A stretch of 33,642 nt of DNA, taken from positions 1 through 33,642 of IMG/VR virus record IMGVR_UViG_3300044627_000932, one strand, 5' to 3'. The position numbers and the translations under genes are program-made. Below are positions 20,464-29,787 of the stretch, piece by piece. How positions within the stretch are numbered: position 1 is the stretch's first letter; the number at the start of each line of letters is the position of its first letter. Source of the stretch: a virus. Under the pieces are notes generated by a model, which saw nothing but the letters and a program-made list of their open reading frames with translations, did no database searches and was not told where the DNA came from.

Positions 20464-23400
20464 TTATTTTACTTTTTTTAACTCCTTTAAAAGATTATCA
20501 ATATAATCTATACCAATTACTTCATCTAAGATTTTTCTAGTATCTTTATCTAAAGCATTTATTTTTAATTGCATAAGATATGGAGCAAGACTTGTGTCTT
20601 TTTGCATTTCTTCTTTTGCTTCTTTTTTAAATTTTTCTAATGATTTTTTAACTATTAAACTTTTAAAACTTTCACTCATATTTTGATATTGAGGAGTTGA
20701 AACAATATTAGATAATCCAAAACCAATAGATACAGCTAACTTATCTTTATAAGCTCTGTCTAACTCAGGTATCTTTGTTGATTTATATATTTCTCTGTAA
20801 TCAAAACCTAATCTATCTAATTCTTTTTCTGCAGGATTTTTAGGTGGAATAAAAGCCAATCCTGTAACTTGAGTTAATAATGGATCTTCTTTATAAACTG
20901 GTGCTGCTCTTGGTATTCCATTTGCATCTATAATGTAAGATGTTGGAGAAGTTAATGTTGGTAAATTAGAACCTGGAAATCTTCTTGCAAATGCACCTGT
21001 AAATTCTGATCCACCTGTTTCTTTAACCGCTCTAGCTTCAGGAAAGAACTGGGCATAAACATCAGTAAAGTTTTGGAAGGGAGTTAAATAACTTGCAGCA
21101 GTTTCTCCTAATAATTTTTGCACTCCATTTACAATAGATCCTTTATCTAACTTTGGATCTGTAAAATAATTAATTAAAGAATCAACTAAATAAACTCCTG
21201 TTGTTCCTCTTATTCCAAACAATACAGAAGCAATACCTTTAACATCTAAATTTCTTAATGTTCCTTCTTGGTATCTTTTAATAACATCTCCTAAAAATAA
21301 ATAAGAAGCAAATGGGTTAAATGGTCTTACATCAACTGTTCGTTCACCAACTTTAAATTCATACCATTTTTCTCCGGCATAAGATTGATTACGCAAAGCA
21401 TAAGCAGCTAATATCATTCCTGTTCCAAGAGTTGCTTTACTTAATACAGATGTATTTCCTCTTGATAGTTCTGCTCTTGCTCCTTTGCTAAGGAAACTTA
21501 ATATTCCAAGTGGACTGTAATCATATTGAAACTTAACTGCGTTCATTAAGAATCTAGGAAATGGAATTATATTTGTAAGAAGAAATGGAGCTGAGTTAAT
21601 AACATCAATAAATTTTGCAGCAAATCTATCAAAGCCACCTTTACTAGCATTGAAATCTTTTGCAAAAGTTGTTTCTAATGCTTTATCTATAGCAACAGTA
21701 ATTTCAGATGGTCTTAATAAATTTAATTCACCGTCTTTTGTTAACTGTTCTAATGTTTTATTTTTATAAACTTTACCATTAGCTTTCACAGCTTCATCTA
21801 ATCTTGCTAAAAATACAGCTCTTCTAGTTATATATTCTTGAGTTTTATTAACTATGTTTAATAAATCAACACCACCCTCAACTCTATTTAGTATTCCTTT
21901 TTTATTTGCAAGACCTGATGCACTTTTAACGTCAGAAGCATAGTTTAAAAACAATCTATCTTTTTCTTTTGGAAAGTTTTCAAATATTTTATTAGTTAAC
22001 GTTTTAATTTCTTTATGAATTTTTGGATTCCATTGAGTAAAGTTATTAGTTAATCCTTGAAAATGACTTAATGGACTAACAGCACTTTTATCAAATTGTA
22101 TTTTGTCTTTTACAAATGGTCTTATTGCTTGTTGTAAAGCCAAGTCTAATCCTGCTTGTACTGTTTCTAATCCAACTCTTGCACTTTGAGATAGATAGTT
22201 ACGAACAGATGTAGATAATCTTGTAACTAACAAACCTCTACGAATGTTATCTAATCTTTTTAAAACTCCTAATGTTCCAGCTCCAGTATCAAAAGCACCA
22301 GTTGGATCTAATCTTTGTTTATATGCTTTTGCTAATTGTGAAAAAGCATTTAATTCTTTAGCAGACTGTCTTACACTTGGATAAATATAAGATGTAAATT
22401 CTTCAGGTGTAATTTTATTATTTTCAGCAATACGACTTATAATAGTTGGAACATCATATTTACCAGACTGCCATAACTCTTGAATTTGTAATGAGATTGG
22501 TTTCTTTTTTTCTAAGATAATGTTTTCTTCTTGAAAAAATTTAAGCGCAGCATCAGTAATCTTTTTTGTTGTCTCAATTGGTAATGCTGGGTTTCTTTGT
22601 AATGAAGAAGATGGTTCAATTTTAGGTATCTCTATTTTAGGTATTGCTTGTGCAGTAGTTTCAATGATTGGAATTTCTGCTTTAGGCAATTCAATTTTAG
22701 GAACTTCTGCTTTTGGTATTTCTATTTTAATCTCAGGAATACCTTCTGCAATCTTTTCATTAGTAGATTTTATTTCATCTAATATTTGAGTTCTCTTAGT
22801 AACATTACCTGGTTGAAATGAATCTCCAATAATAACATCATTGTTTTCTTTAATTAATTTTATTTCATCATCAAAAACTCTATTAACATTTTGAATAACT
22901 TCTTTTCTATTCTCTGCACTTTCTTTTGCATAATTAATAATACTGTCAAATTCTTTTCCTGTCTTTTCGCTTTTAAGAAAACCTTCTTTTTTAGGAACTG
23001 GTTTAAATCCTGCTGATCTACCCATGATTTCCATTAGACCAACGTTAATATCTCTTGTTAGTCTTTCTCCAACTCCACTTGGTTCATTACCAGTAACTTT
23101 ATAAATTGTATTAAGAGTATCTCCTGCAAGACCAGAAGCAATCATTCCAAGAGATGTACCTGTTCTAACAGCTGCGTCTATAGTTTCTGAACCTCTGTCA
23201 AATAAATAATTATTAACCTTACCTAATAAGCTGTTGTTTGGATCTCCAAGCAACCATCTTAATTTTTCTTTATTTTCTTGAGTAACTCCAAGATCTTCTT
23301 TCCAAACTTCTTTTAATTGATTAATTGTTATTGAAGAAGATGGAGTATCAGCAAAAGGATCTTTAATTACTGTTGTTGGTTGATCTCCTTTTTTCTTACC

Positions 23401-23535
23401 AGCAATAATATCTGCATTACTTAAATTACCAAATGCTTTGTCTAAAGCAGTTTTTTCTTCAATTGGTTTTTCAAATGGATCAATAATATTGATAGAACCC
23501 TTTTGTTCAAAAGGATCTATAATTTGCGTAGCCAT
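20464..23535 (-). CDS. Large internal virion/ejection protein
   Basis: 1023 residues. It opens with two IIDPFE repeats (residues about 5-20), followed by a helical region, a Pro/Lys/Glu repeat zone (about 265-315, IPKIEIPKIE-like), a long helical middle with hydrophobic segments about 640-760 and a charged C-terminus. I see no lysozyme or transglycosylase signature. Size, position between fibre-side genes and the lysis block, and composition fit the large core/ejection proteins of podoviruses that enter the host with DNA. The assignment rests on context. Confidence 0.65.
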   Translation of the reverse strand: MATQIIDPFEQKGSINIIDPFEKPIEEKTALDKAFGNLSNADIIAGKKKGDQPTTVIKDPFADTPSSSITINQLKEVWKEDLGVTQENKEKLRWLLGDPNNSLLGKVNNYLFDRGSETIDAAVRTGTSLGMIASGLAGDTLNTIYKVTGNEPSGVGERLTRDINVGLMEIMGRSAGFKPVPKKEGFLKSEKTGKEFDSIINYAKESAENRKEVIQNVNRVFDDEIKLIKENNDVIIGDSFQPGNVTKRTQILDEIKSTNEKIAEGIPEIKIEIPKAEVPKIELPKAEIPIIETTAQAIPKIEIPKIEPSSSLQRNPALPIETTKKITDAALKFFQEENIILEKKKPISLQIQELWQSGKYDVPTIISRIAENNKITPEEFTSYIYPSVRQSAKELNAFSQLAKAYKQRLDPTGAFDTGAGTLGVLKRLDNIRRGLLVTRLSTSVRNYLSQSARVGLETVQAGLDLALQQAIRPFVKDKIQFDKSAVSPLSHFQGLTNNFTQWNPKIHKEIKTLTNKIFENFPKEKDRLFLNYASDVKSASGLANKKGILNRVEGGVDLLNIVNKTQEYITRRAVFLARLDEAVKANGKVYKNKTLEQLTKDGELNLLRPSEITVAIDKALETTFAKDFNASKGGFDRFAAKFIDVINSAPFLLTNIIPFPRFLMNAVKFQYDYSPLGILSFLSKGARAELSRGNTSVLSKATLGTGMILAAYALRNQSYAGEKWYEFKVGERTVDVRPFNPFASYLFLGDVIKRYQEGTLRNLDVKGIASVLFGIRGTTGVYLVDSLINYFTDPKLDKGSIVNGVQKLLGETAASYLTPFQNFTDVYAQFFPEARAVKETGGSEFTGAFARRFPGSNLPTLTSPTSYIIDANGIPRAAPVYKEDPLLTQVTGLAFIPPKNPAEKELDRLGFDYREIYKSTKIPELDRAYKDKLAVSIGFGLSNIVSTPQYQNMSESFKSLIVKKSLEKFKKEAKEEMQKDTSLAPYLMQLKINALDKDTRKILDEVIGIDYIDNLLKELKKVK

Positions 23536-23546
23536 AATAATTATCT

Positions 23547-24308
23547 TTATTTATTTGGAAATTTTTTTTTTATCTCTTGTATTAAAAGTTCATCAGAAAC
23601 ATTTGGATTTGCTTCTTTATATTTCTTAAATATATCACTTGATTTAATATCAACAGGAGCTGCTGGTGCTGTCGTTACTTTTTGTTTCTGTGCATAATCA
23701 GCTAAATTTCCACCAGACATAGTAAGTAGTTGAGAAATAATATCTTGATTTCCTGCTATTTCTTTATTGTATAAATCTTGGTCAACTTTAGATAATTTTC
23801 CAAGCGCTTCTTTAAATTCAGTTGGACTTAAACCTTGTAATTTCTGAGCAACTTTTAATGCTTCACCACTAATCGTTGGAGTTTTAGGAGTTAATAATAA
23901 TTTCATTGTTTCTCTTGGAAACGCTTTGAATAATGGTTTGTATTGTTCAGGAACTTGACTACCAAATTCATCAATTGCTTTTTGTTGTTCTTGTTCTTTA
24001 GTAAAACTTCTTACAGATGAAGATACTTTTAATCCTTCAATAAAAGATGGTAATGCAGCTTCACCAATACTTTGACCCTTCATACCAGCTGATATTAAAC
24101 CTAATCCTGTTAATGCTTCTGGGCTACCAAGTAATCCCATTAAACTTAAAGTATTATTTGTCTTTCTATCAGAACCTAATAATGATTGATTTTTTACTCC
24201 CATGTCTTGCCCTAATCCCATTTCTGAATCTGCTTGTTCATTTGAACTAAGTTGGTCATTAATTCCGTAACCATAATATTTCTTTAATAATTCTGTTAGA
24301 CTGTCCAT
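23547..24308 (-). CDS. Internal virion protein candidate (253 aa)
   Basis: 253 residues, mainly helical, Gln/Leu/Lys-rich, without signal peptide. Segments LLKKYYGYGINDQLSSNEQ and GLGLISAGMKGQSIGEAALP indicate amphipathic character. It starts in TAATG overlap with the upstream 251-aa gene and lies in the ejection gene block. Role is inferred. Confidence 0.6.
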   Translation of the reverse strand: MDSLTELLKKYYGYGINDQLSSNEQADSEMGLGQDMGVKNQSLLGSDRKTNNTLSLMGLLGSPEALTGLGLISAGMKGQSIGEAALPSFIEGLKVSSSVRSFTKEQEQQKAIDEFGSQVPEQYKPLFKAFPRETMKLLLTPKTPTISGEALKVAQKLQGLSPTEFKEALGKLSKVDQDLYNKEIAGNQDIISQLLTMSGGNLADYAQKQKVTTAPAAPVDIKSSDIFKKYKEANPNVSDELLIQEIKKKFPNK

Positions 24309-25063
24309 TATATTAATCCTTGTTGTTGTAAATAGTTTGAGTAAATGCCTGCTGTTCTTGGTTGTTGTGTTCCTAATAATCCTTGTGGATATAAAATATT
24401 ATTTATATTTTGTTTAGAAGAATTGTAAGCATTAAAAATACTTCTTCCTGTACCATACTGTGGAACATTACTTGCTGGTACATTCATATCAACACCAGGA
24501 ACTTGAGGTTGTTGAGTTGCTGCTCCGCCTAATAAAACTGCTTGACCCAAAGTTTTAGCTATATCAGCAGGTGTCTTTGGAATAAATGAACTAACAAAAT
24601 CTGTTGATGGAAATAAACCTTGAACATTGCTTGCTAGAGAACCTGAAAAAGGATTAAAAGCACCACCTAAACCAAGTACTCCTTGACTTGCAACTGGTAC
24701 AGCTCCTTCTGCTATTGCAGCAGCACTTAATTCTGGAATACTTCCAAATAAATATTGACTAAATGATGGTGAACTAGAATATAATGCTGCGGCTTCTGCT
24801 CCTGGTATATAACCTAAACTTCCTGCAGCTGCTATATCTGCTCCTAATATTCCTGCTCCGCCAGCTTCTATTCCTGCTCCATAAAATAATTCTGGTGCTA
24901 AATAAGGTGCTGCAAATATTCCAGCAATTAATGCAAGCTCTGGATTATCAGCAACTGTTTCAACAACATCACCAGCTATATCAGCAACACCGCCGACTAC
25001 ATCGCCAACGACATCCGCTGCACCACCGACTACATCACCGATTGCATCAACAACTCCACCCAT
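24308..25063 (-). CDS. Ala/Gly-rich internal virion protein candidate (251 aa)
   Basis: 251 residues. The first 35 residues form a repetitive Val/Gly/Asp segment (GDVVGG-A repeated), then a hydrophobic Ala/Gly-rich stretch about 40-130 (ALIAGIFAAPYLAPEL) with potential membrane insertion, then a Pro/Gln-rich part. Such proteins form the periplasm-spanning ejection conduit in podoviruses; inference from composition. Confidence 0.6.
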   Translation of the reverse strand: MGGVVDAIGDVVGGAADVVGDVVGGVADIAGDVVETVADNPELALIAGIFAAPYLAPELFYGAGIEAGGAGILGADIAAAGSLGYIPGAEAAALYSSSPSFSQYLFGSIPELSAAAIAEGAVPVASQGVLGLGGAFNPFSGSLASNVQGLFPSTDFVSSFIPKTPADIAKTLGQAVLLGGAATQQPQVPGVDMNVPASNVPQYGTGRSIFNAYNSSKQNINNILYPQGLLGTQQPRTAGIYSNYLQQQGLI

Positions 25064-25064
25064 A

Positions 25065-25802
25065 TTATAATAATCCTAATAATCCTAAACCAAGTCCACC
25101 AAATCCACCATAAGCAGCTCCTTGTCCAGCTGATAGTCCACTAAATATACTTGGTAAAACTTGTGAACCAACTAATGCTCCACCCAATCCTAATGTTAAT
25201 GGGTTAGATTGAGATTGTGTATCTCTAGTTTGTGTAGGTAATCCTGAAGCTATTGGAGTAACAAGACCAGCATACTGTTGTAATGCTTGAAAAGGTGCTT
25301 GTTGATACTCTCTTTGTAATTGTTCTAACTGTTGTCCAGTTGTAAATAAACTTGGAGTTCTTTGAGCAATATCTAATTGTCTTTGTCTCTCTTGTCCATA
25401 TTCTTGGAACGCAAAAGGTAAAGCTCTTTGAGCTACAATATCTGCAACTTGTTGTTGAGACATAGGAGAACCTGGAGTTCTTCCTGCTCCTGAAAATTGT
25501 TGCGCAACTGTACCATACGCTTCTTGTCCAGCTCTTTGAATGATTGGAGATAAAAATGGATTAGTATATTGACCAGCTAATGTTCCTGCTAATTGTTGTG
25601 CAGCTGATGTTCCTAATGATTCTTGAATTCCTAAACCAGTTAATGTTTGTTGTGATGGGGGAACGTAAGATGATGCTCCGCCTTGTTGATATAAATATCC
25701 TGCGTTTGCTAAAATTTGATTTAATGCTGGTTGAGCTGGAGCATAAGGAGTTACTGTACTTACTGTAGTTCCTGATCCACCGCCGCCGCCTAGAAATGAC
25801 AT
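25065..25802 (-). CDS. Gln/Gly-rich virion protein candidate (245 aa)
   Basis: 245 residues beginning MSFLGGGGGSGTTVS, with a long Gln-rich helical middle (about 90-190) and ending in a Gly/Leu/Ala-rich tail (GGFGGLGLGLLGLL). This resembles small internal core proteins of podoviruses. Starts 1 nt before the 146-aa gene stop. Function inferred from position. Confidence 0.6.
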   Translation of the reverse strand: MSFLGGGGGSGTTVSTVTPYAPAQPALNQILANAGYLYQQGGASSYVPPSQQTLTGLGIQESLGTSAAQQLAGTLAGQYTNPFLSPIIQRAGQEAYGTVAQQFSGAGRTPGSPMSQQQVADIVAQRALPFAFQEYGQERQRQLDIAQRTPSLFTTGQQLEQLQREYQQAPFQALQQYAGLVTPIASGLPTQTRDTQSQSNPLTLGLGGALVGSQVLPSIFSGLSAGQGAAYGGFGGLGLGLLGLL

Positions 25803-25803
25803 A

Positions 25804-26244
25804 TTATTTTTCCTCTGTTTTTAAGTTTTTCTCTAACACTACATGGGTTCTATAGTATTTATGTTTATCAAGAATCTTTTGCCAACCTGGTCTTGCAATT
25901 AATTCCATGCAATCGCATCCTTGATCTATAGCAAAATTTTCTATCTTTACAATTAAATCTTGCCATTGCTGTCTATTCTTACCTGTAACCATAGGCAAAT
26001 GTAAGACTTTTTTAATGCTTCTTTGTATGATTTGTGAGAGAACAAGTCCATTAAATTGTTCATCTACATTAGGTTTTTTCTCATCCCAAATAATCCAAAG
26101 CTGTAACTTACCGTCTTTAATTAAATCTTTGTAATGGTCAGTATGGTGATGACTGCCAGAATATATTAAAGCATTTCTAATATACTCTTTAACTAAAATC
26201 CAAACTGATTCTGTTTTCTCTTTTGGTATTCTAATAACATCCAT
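25804..26244 (-). CDS. GNAT-fold-like virion protein
   Basis: 146 residues. The end CMELIARPGWQKILDKHKYYRTHVVLEK matches the usual closing of GNAT-like phage proteins (key residues R-P-G-W, K-Y-Y, H-V-V-L-E). The acetyl-CoA loop (R/Q-x-x-G-x-G/A) is not seen, so catalysis is doubtful. T7 gp13-type internal proteins are described as GNAT-like, which agrees with its place beside the ejection genes. Confidence 0.55.
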   Translation of the reverse strand: MDVIRIPKEKTESVWILVKEYIRNALIYSGSHHHTDHYKDLIKDGKLQLWIIWDEKKPNVDEQFNGLVLSQIIQRSIKKVLHLPMVTGKNRQQWQDLIVKIENFAIDQGCDCMELIARPGWQKILDKHKYYRTHVVLEKNLKTEEK

Positions 26245-26567
26245 TAGAAATTAATTTCTAAAACTGATATTACTCCAGTAACTGTATTAGCAGTTGCTGC
26301 CTGAATCTTTATTAAATCACCAGCTTCTAAAACTATACTACCTTTAGCAAAGTTATCAGTAGATCTAGCTGCCATTGTTATATGAGCTATTTCATACTCA
26401 GTAGTTGCAGATGTATCAGTAACATAAACTTGAACGTTAACGTTACCAGATTCATTTGTTAACTGAATTGTTTTAACTATTGCAGTTGTATTTGCAGGGA
26501 CAGTATAAATAAGAGTTTTGTTTGTAGTAGTTAAATCTACAAAATAACTTTTATATCTATTAGCCAT
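26244..26567 (-). CDS. Small beta-sandwich virion protein, copy A
   Basis: 107 residues, all beta: TTTNKTLIYTVPANTTAIVK, then NVNVQVYVTD, LEAGDLIKIQAATANTV. It resembles the 108-aa protein at 29788-30114 in length and strand pattern (YTVPA.../ITASAVNADVYI..., GD-x-LKI). The two copies bracket the fibre cassettes. Likely a fibre or baseplate decoration protein. Function inferred. Confidence 0.6.
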   Translation of the reverse strand: MANRYKSYFVDLTTTNKTLIYTVPANTTAIVKTIQLTNESGNVNVQVYVTDTSATTEYEIAHITMAARSTDNFAKGSIVLEAGDLIKIQAATANTVTGVISVLEINF

Positions 26568-26702
26568 TTACTTTTTATTGAAATACTTTTTAACATCCTC
26601 AACCCATTCTTCAAAGAACTTAACAGAATCAGCATATAACTTTTCAGTTGATTCTTTAACTTCTTTATAAGAAGGAATTTTAAACGGATTAAAATTAAAC
26701 AT
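26568..26702 (-). CDS. Small helical protein (44 aa)
   Basis: Forty-four residues, MFNFNPFKIPSYKEVKESTE then an acidic/aromatic helix ending YFNKK, phasin-like in composition. AAGGAG 6 nt upstream supports the start. It fills the gap after the 107-aa fibre chaperone-like gene. Unknown function. Confidence 0.5.
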   Translation of the reverse strand: MFNFNPFKIPSYKEVKESTEKLYADSVKFFEEWVEDVKKYFNKK

Positions 26703-26712
26703 AGTGTTCTCC

Positions 26713-26763
26713 TTATATTGGTTTGTTAATAAATTCTAGTTCTTCGTTAGTGTAAGGTATCAT
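26713..26763 (-). CDS. Possible 16-aa peptide
   Basis: Sixteen codons from an ATG preceded by AAGGAAT, ending 10 nt before the next gene start. The peptide is acidic (MIPYTNEELEFINKPI). It may only be a leader that couples translation. Low support. Confidence 0.25.
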   Translation of the reverse strand: MIPYTNEELEFINKPI

Positions 26764-26764
26764 A

Positions 26765-27088
26765 TTATTCCTTAGGATATTTAGCTTTAACTGCTAGACA
26801 ATCATTAATATATTTTTGTATTTGTGCGTCATCACCTTTAACAATACCATCTAGGTATTCTTTAAAGTCAGGATATTCGTTTGCTCTATTTGCTTTAACT
26901 AGGTTTAATCTTTCAACTTCATTAGCTTGTGCTTCAAAAGCATCTAATTGTGCCATTGTAGGTTTAGGAATATCAAGATTCCATTCTTTAATGTAAGCAC
27001 CATTACCATCATCTTGAAGTTTAACTTCATTTAAGAAATCTACTTTTTTGTTTGTGTATAGTTTTATTTTAGTTGAAAGTTGTGTCAT
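26765..27088 (-). CDS. Tail fibre assembly chaperone-like protein, third pair
   Basis: 107 residues. The C-terminal half has ANEYPDFKEYLDGIVKGDDAQIQ and VKAKYPKE, the same pattern as the 99-aa gene at 27952-28251 (YPSIQEQLD ... INAVKQKYPK). This YP-x-x-x-x-LD ... KYP pattern is known in fibre-chaperone proteins of marine phages. It directly follows the fibre-tip gene 27091-27951. Confidence 0.65.
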   Translation of the reverse strand: MTQLSTKIKLYTNKKVDFLNEVKLQDDGNGAYIKEWNLDIPKPTMAQLDAFEAQANEVERLNLVKANRANEYPDFKEYLDGIVKGDDAQIQKYINDCLAVKAKYPKE

Positions 27089-27090
27089 AA

Positions 27091-27951
27091 TTATTCTATT
27101 AGTTTAAATCCATAAAAAAATGTAGAACCATCAGATTGAACAGTTCTACTAGCTCCTCTACCATGAAAAAAAAATACTTCAATATAATCTGTTGCTACTA
27201 AATCTAAAATAGTTGTTTGTTGCAATGAACCATCACTAGAACCTAAATCATTATAGGTATAATTAATACCACTTCCATTTTTATATAATCTAAGATAACT
27301 TGTTGAACCAGCATCCGATATACCAACTTGTGTTCCTATTAAATATTTTCCACCTTGACCAGAAGGTACAGTAAATCTGTAATTTGTTGAATTATCATAA
27401 GCAGAAGCTGTATCAAAATCCTCATCATTAAATTGTATTTTTGTATATGTTGCATTAGGAATACTTTGACCAGTTGTTCCTCTTCTAACTTTAAAATTTG
27501 GAGTATTAGTTCCACCAATACCAGATACAAAATTAGTTCTAGTCATTTTTCTTAATGCACTAGCACTATCGTCATAGATTAAAACACTATCTCCACCAGC
27601 AATAGAAGTTTCTGCTGTTGCACCAGTAATTAAATTAGAAGTTACTTTTGCAAAACCTACTGTTGCATCGCTAGGAGTACCTATATTTAATACATCACCT
27701 AATACTAAAATAAAATCTATTGAATCTGCAGATGTTAAAGCATCTGAGAATACTATTGTTGAACCTGATATTGTATAAGCTGAAGTTGGCGATTGAATAA
27801 CACCATTTAAAGATACGATACAGTTGTTTGCAGTTTGTGGAAAATACGCAACTCCACCATTTAATAAATTGTATGTAGCTGTAGCCGATGTTGTAATAGC
27901 ATCTAGCTTTACAAAATTTCCTACAACTGGTTGTTTGCCGATATAAGCCAT
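27091..27951 (-). CDS. Fibre-tip protein with C1q/TNF-like C-terminal domain, third pair
   Basis: 286 residues. The N-terminus MAYIGKQPVVGNFVKLDAI is a phage-fibre attachment-type motif with beta strands (NNCIVSLNGVIQSPTSAYTI); the C-terminal 130 residues (FKVRRGTTGQSIPNATYTKI, YRFTVPSGQGGKYLIGTQVG, FFYGFKLIE) follow the C1q/TNF-like jelly-roll pattern of receptor-binding domains. Followed 2 nt later by a chaperone-like gene. Confidence 0.7.
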   Translation of the reverse strand: MAYIGKQPVVGNFVKLDAITTSATATYNLLNGGVAYFPQTANNCIVSLNGVIQSPTSAYTISGSTIVFSDALTSADSIDFILVLGDVLNIGTPSDATVGFAKVTSNLITGATAETSIAGGDSVLIYDDSASALRKMTRTNFVSGIGGTNTPNFKVRRGTTGQSIPNATYTKIQFNDEDFDTASAYDNSTNYRFTVPSGQGGKYLIGTQVGISDAGSTSYLRLYKNGSGINYTYNDLGSSDGSLQQTTILDLVATDYIEVFFFHGRGASRTVQSDGSTFFYGFKLIE

Positions 27952-28251
27952 CTATTTTGGATATTTCTGTTTAACTGCATTAATGGCTTGTTGCCATTTA
28001 TTAGTGCCATTAATCTTATCCCAATACTGCATATCTAATTGCTCTTGTATTGATGGATAGTCTTTGGCTCTATCTCTTTGGTATTGATTAGAATTATATT
28101 CTGTAATTAGTTCTTGTTGCTTAGCTAGTATTTCATTTGCAGGAATTGGTGTAGTTCCATTTTCCCAAACTAAAGTATTAATATCATCAGCAGATATAGA
28201 AACTTGTGCTGTTGGATTTATTGCTAGTATTGATTTAATTATTGTTGTCAT
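27952..28251 (-). CDS. Tail fibre assembly chaperone-like protein, second pair
   Basis: 99 residues ending RDRAKDYPSIQEQLDMQYWD and WQQAINAVKQKYPK, a pattern seen in cyanophage and pelagiphage proteins near fibres (YPSI-x-(E/D)QLD...AW-x-x-x-I-x-AVK-x-KYP). Located between two fibre-tip genes, 1 nt from the upstream one. Chaperone role is inferred from position and family pattern. Confidence 0.65.
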   Translation of the reverse strand: MTTIIKSILAINPTAQVSISADDINTLVWENGTTPIPANEILAKQQELITEYNSNQYQRDRAKDYPSIQEQLDMQYWDKINGTNKWQQAINAVKQKYPK

Positions 28252-28252
28252 G

Positions 28253-28765
28253 TTATCCTGCTATTTCAAATGCTGTTAAAGATGATCTTTCTCCTCTATT
28301 AATAGAAGTAGTTCCAGAACTTTGTGATCTTGCATATACTTGATATGTTAAAGCTGAAGTGCTACTTGGACTGTCTAAATAATTTATTGCTATATTCATA
28401 ATAGTATCTCCTGTTCCATTTTGAATTTTAACTAAACCATCAGCAGTACCAAGATTTGTTGCATCTCTATAAATTGTATAAGTAGAATCATAACCAGAAG
28501 AATTGTTAGATCCTGAAAAATTAGCTATTAAAAAAACTTTATTACTTGCTGATGATGGAGTAATAGAAACAGACAATGTATTTGAAGCTGTAACAAAACT
28601 TGTTGATGTTGTAGTTCTGTTAGTAGTGTCAGTAGCAGTAATTACTTGCAATACTTTACCTACACCAGTTAGTTTAGTTCCAGCTATAGCAGCACTAGCA
28701 TTAATATCGGCATTAACTATTGTGCCATCAGTTATTCCTAGTGATTGTATTCTTGTTAGTGGCAT
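28253..28765 (-). CDS. Fibre-tip protein, second pair (170 aa)
   Basis: 170 residues. The N-terminal motif DGTIVNADINASAAIAGTKL is shared almost word for word with the gene at 29154-29774, so they come from one ancestor or exchange parts. The C-terminal part (VLQVITATDTTNRTTTSTSF, LSVSITPSSASNKVFLIANF) is a common marine phage fibre-tip domain, probably a jelly roll. Followed at once by the 99-aa chaperone-like gene. Confidence 0.7.
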   Translation of the reverse strand: MPLTRIQSLGITDGTIVNADINASAAIAGTKLTGVGKVLQVITATDTTNRTTTSTSFVTASNTLSVSITPSSASNKVFLIANFSGSNNSSGYDSTYTIYRDATNLGTADGLVKIQNGTGDTIMNIAINYLDSPSSTSALTYQVYARSQSSGTTSINRGERSSLTAFEIAG

Positions 28766-28837
28766 TATTAAATTCCTTTTATAATTTTATTGTTAGTCTT
28801 TACAAGTAATTTAATAATGAAGTCTAGCGACAGCATA

Positions 28838-29152
28838 CTATTTCCCCAGTATTGAGTTAATCTCAGCATCATTCAAACCTAATGCTTTAAGTTTGTTTAG
28901 TGCTGATTGTTTGTTAGCAAGTTCTGTAGCAATCTTTTGTTCATGTTCATTTTGTAATTGAGTAATTCTATTTTCTAATTCTTGTTTAGTAGGTTTAATT
29001 GCACCTTCTTTAATAACAATAGTATGTTCCCAGCACATTCTTTGATCGTTAGGAATTTTATCTCCATTATCATCATGCGTTCTCCAACCATACCAGTTAG
29101 GAGTATCTAAATTAAAACTATGTAATGCTTCTTGTAACCAATCTCTATTCAT
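28838..29152 (-). CDS. Coiled-coil/chaperone-like protein, first pair
   Basis: 104 residues. MNRDWLQEALHSFNLDTPNW, a WGWR-type N-terminal half with HTIVIKEGAI, then a coiled coil (KQELENRITQLQNEHEQKIA) and a final ALGLNDAEINSILGK. It lies 1 nt after the fibre gene 29154-29774, in the same place as the two chaperone-like genes downstream, though its sequence differs. The WYGWRTHDD part suggests fibre-associated function; unsure. Confidence 0.55.
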   Translation of the reverse strand: MNRDWLQEALHSFNLDTPNWYGWRTHDDNGDKIPNDQRMCWEHTIVIKEGAIKPTKQELENRITQLQNEHEQKIATELANKQSALNKLKALGLNDAEINSILGK

Positions 29153-29153
29153 T

Positions 29154-29774
29154 TTATGTATCTCCTAGTCTAATAAATGATGCGTAAGTTCTATTAATAG
29201 TAGTAGTGCCTTCATAAGTAACAGAGCCAGATGCTGCTATATTAAATTCAACTTTAATATTTGTAGTATTTGTAACATCTAATAAAAATGAACCAGATAA
29301 TTGAGCATAAGCATCTTGAGCATAAATCCCACCAAAAGATTCTGTTGCTGTGCTAAAATTTGAGCCACCATCTGTAGATACCATTATATAAATTCCAACA
29401 TATAATCTTGCTCCAGAAGTACCAGTAACAAAAGAATTAATATTTACTAAATAAATTCCAGTTGAAGGAAAACTAAATCTACCAGAACTTTCTGTCATAC
29501 CTGTTCCTATTATTCCAGGTGAATCAGTATCTATTCTTTCCCAATTTGCTGTTATTACCCCACTGCTTCCAACTAAATTTGTATTTATTCTCCATTGATC
29601 TGCTTCTGTAATTCCAAATGAACCAGATAATTTAGTAGATACAATAGCCGCACTTGCATTAATGTCTGCATTAACAATAGTACCATCTACAATCTTTGCA
29701 GATGTTATAATACCATCAGCTATATCCGCAGAAGTTAAAGGTACTGCAGAAGGTTTATTTCCTATAAAAGGCAT
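29154..29774 (-). CDS. Fibre-tip protein with C1q-like domain, first pair
   Basis: 206 residues. The N-terminus MPFIGNKPSAVPLTSADIAD and IVDGTIVNADINASAAIVST form a repeated-ladder stalk shared with 28253-28765; the C-terminal 120 residues (RFSFPSTGIYLVNINSFVTG, GARLYVGIYIMVSTDGGSNF, TYASFIRLGDT) match the C1q/TNF-like jelly roll. Probably binds a host surface structure. Start 13 nt after the small beta protein. Confidence 0.72.
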   Translation of the reverse strand: MPFIGNKPSAVPLTSADIADGIITSAKIVDGTIVNADINASAAIVSTKLSGSFGITEADQWRINTNLVGSSGVITANWERIDTDSPGIIGTGMTESSGRFSFPSTGIYLVNINSFVTGTSGARLYVGIYIMVSTDGGSNFSTATESFGGIYAQDAYAQLSGSFLLDVTNTTNIKVEFNIAASGSVTYEGTTTINRTYASFIRLGDT

Positions 29775-29787
29775 AATTAATTTCCTA

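Noticed and set aside
24784-25113. Plus-strand open frame rich in Leu/Gln/His opposite the virion genes.
   Set aside because: Composition is that of an antisense shadow of an Ala/Gly-rich gene; no ribosome site.
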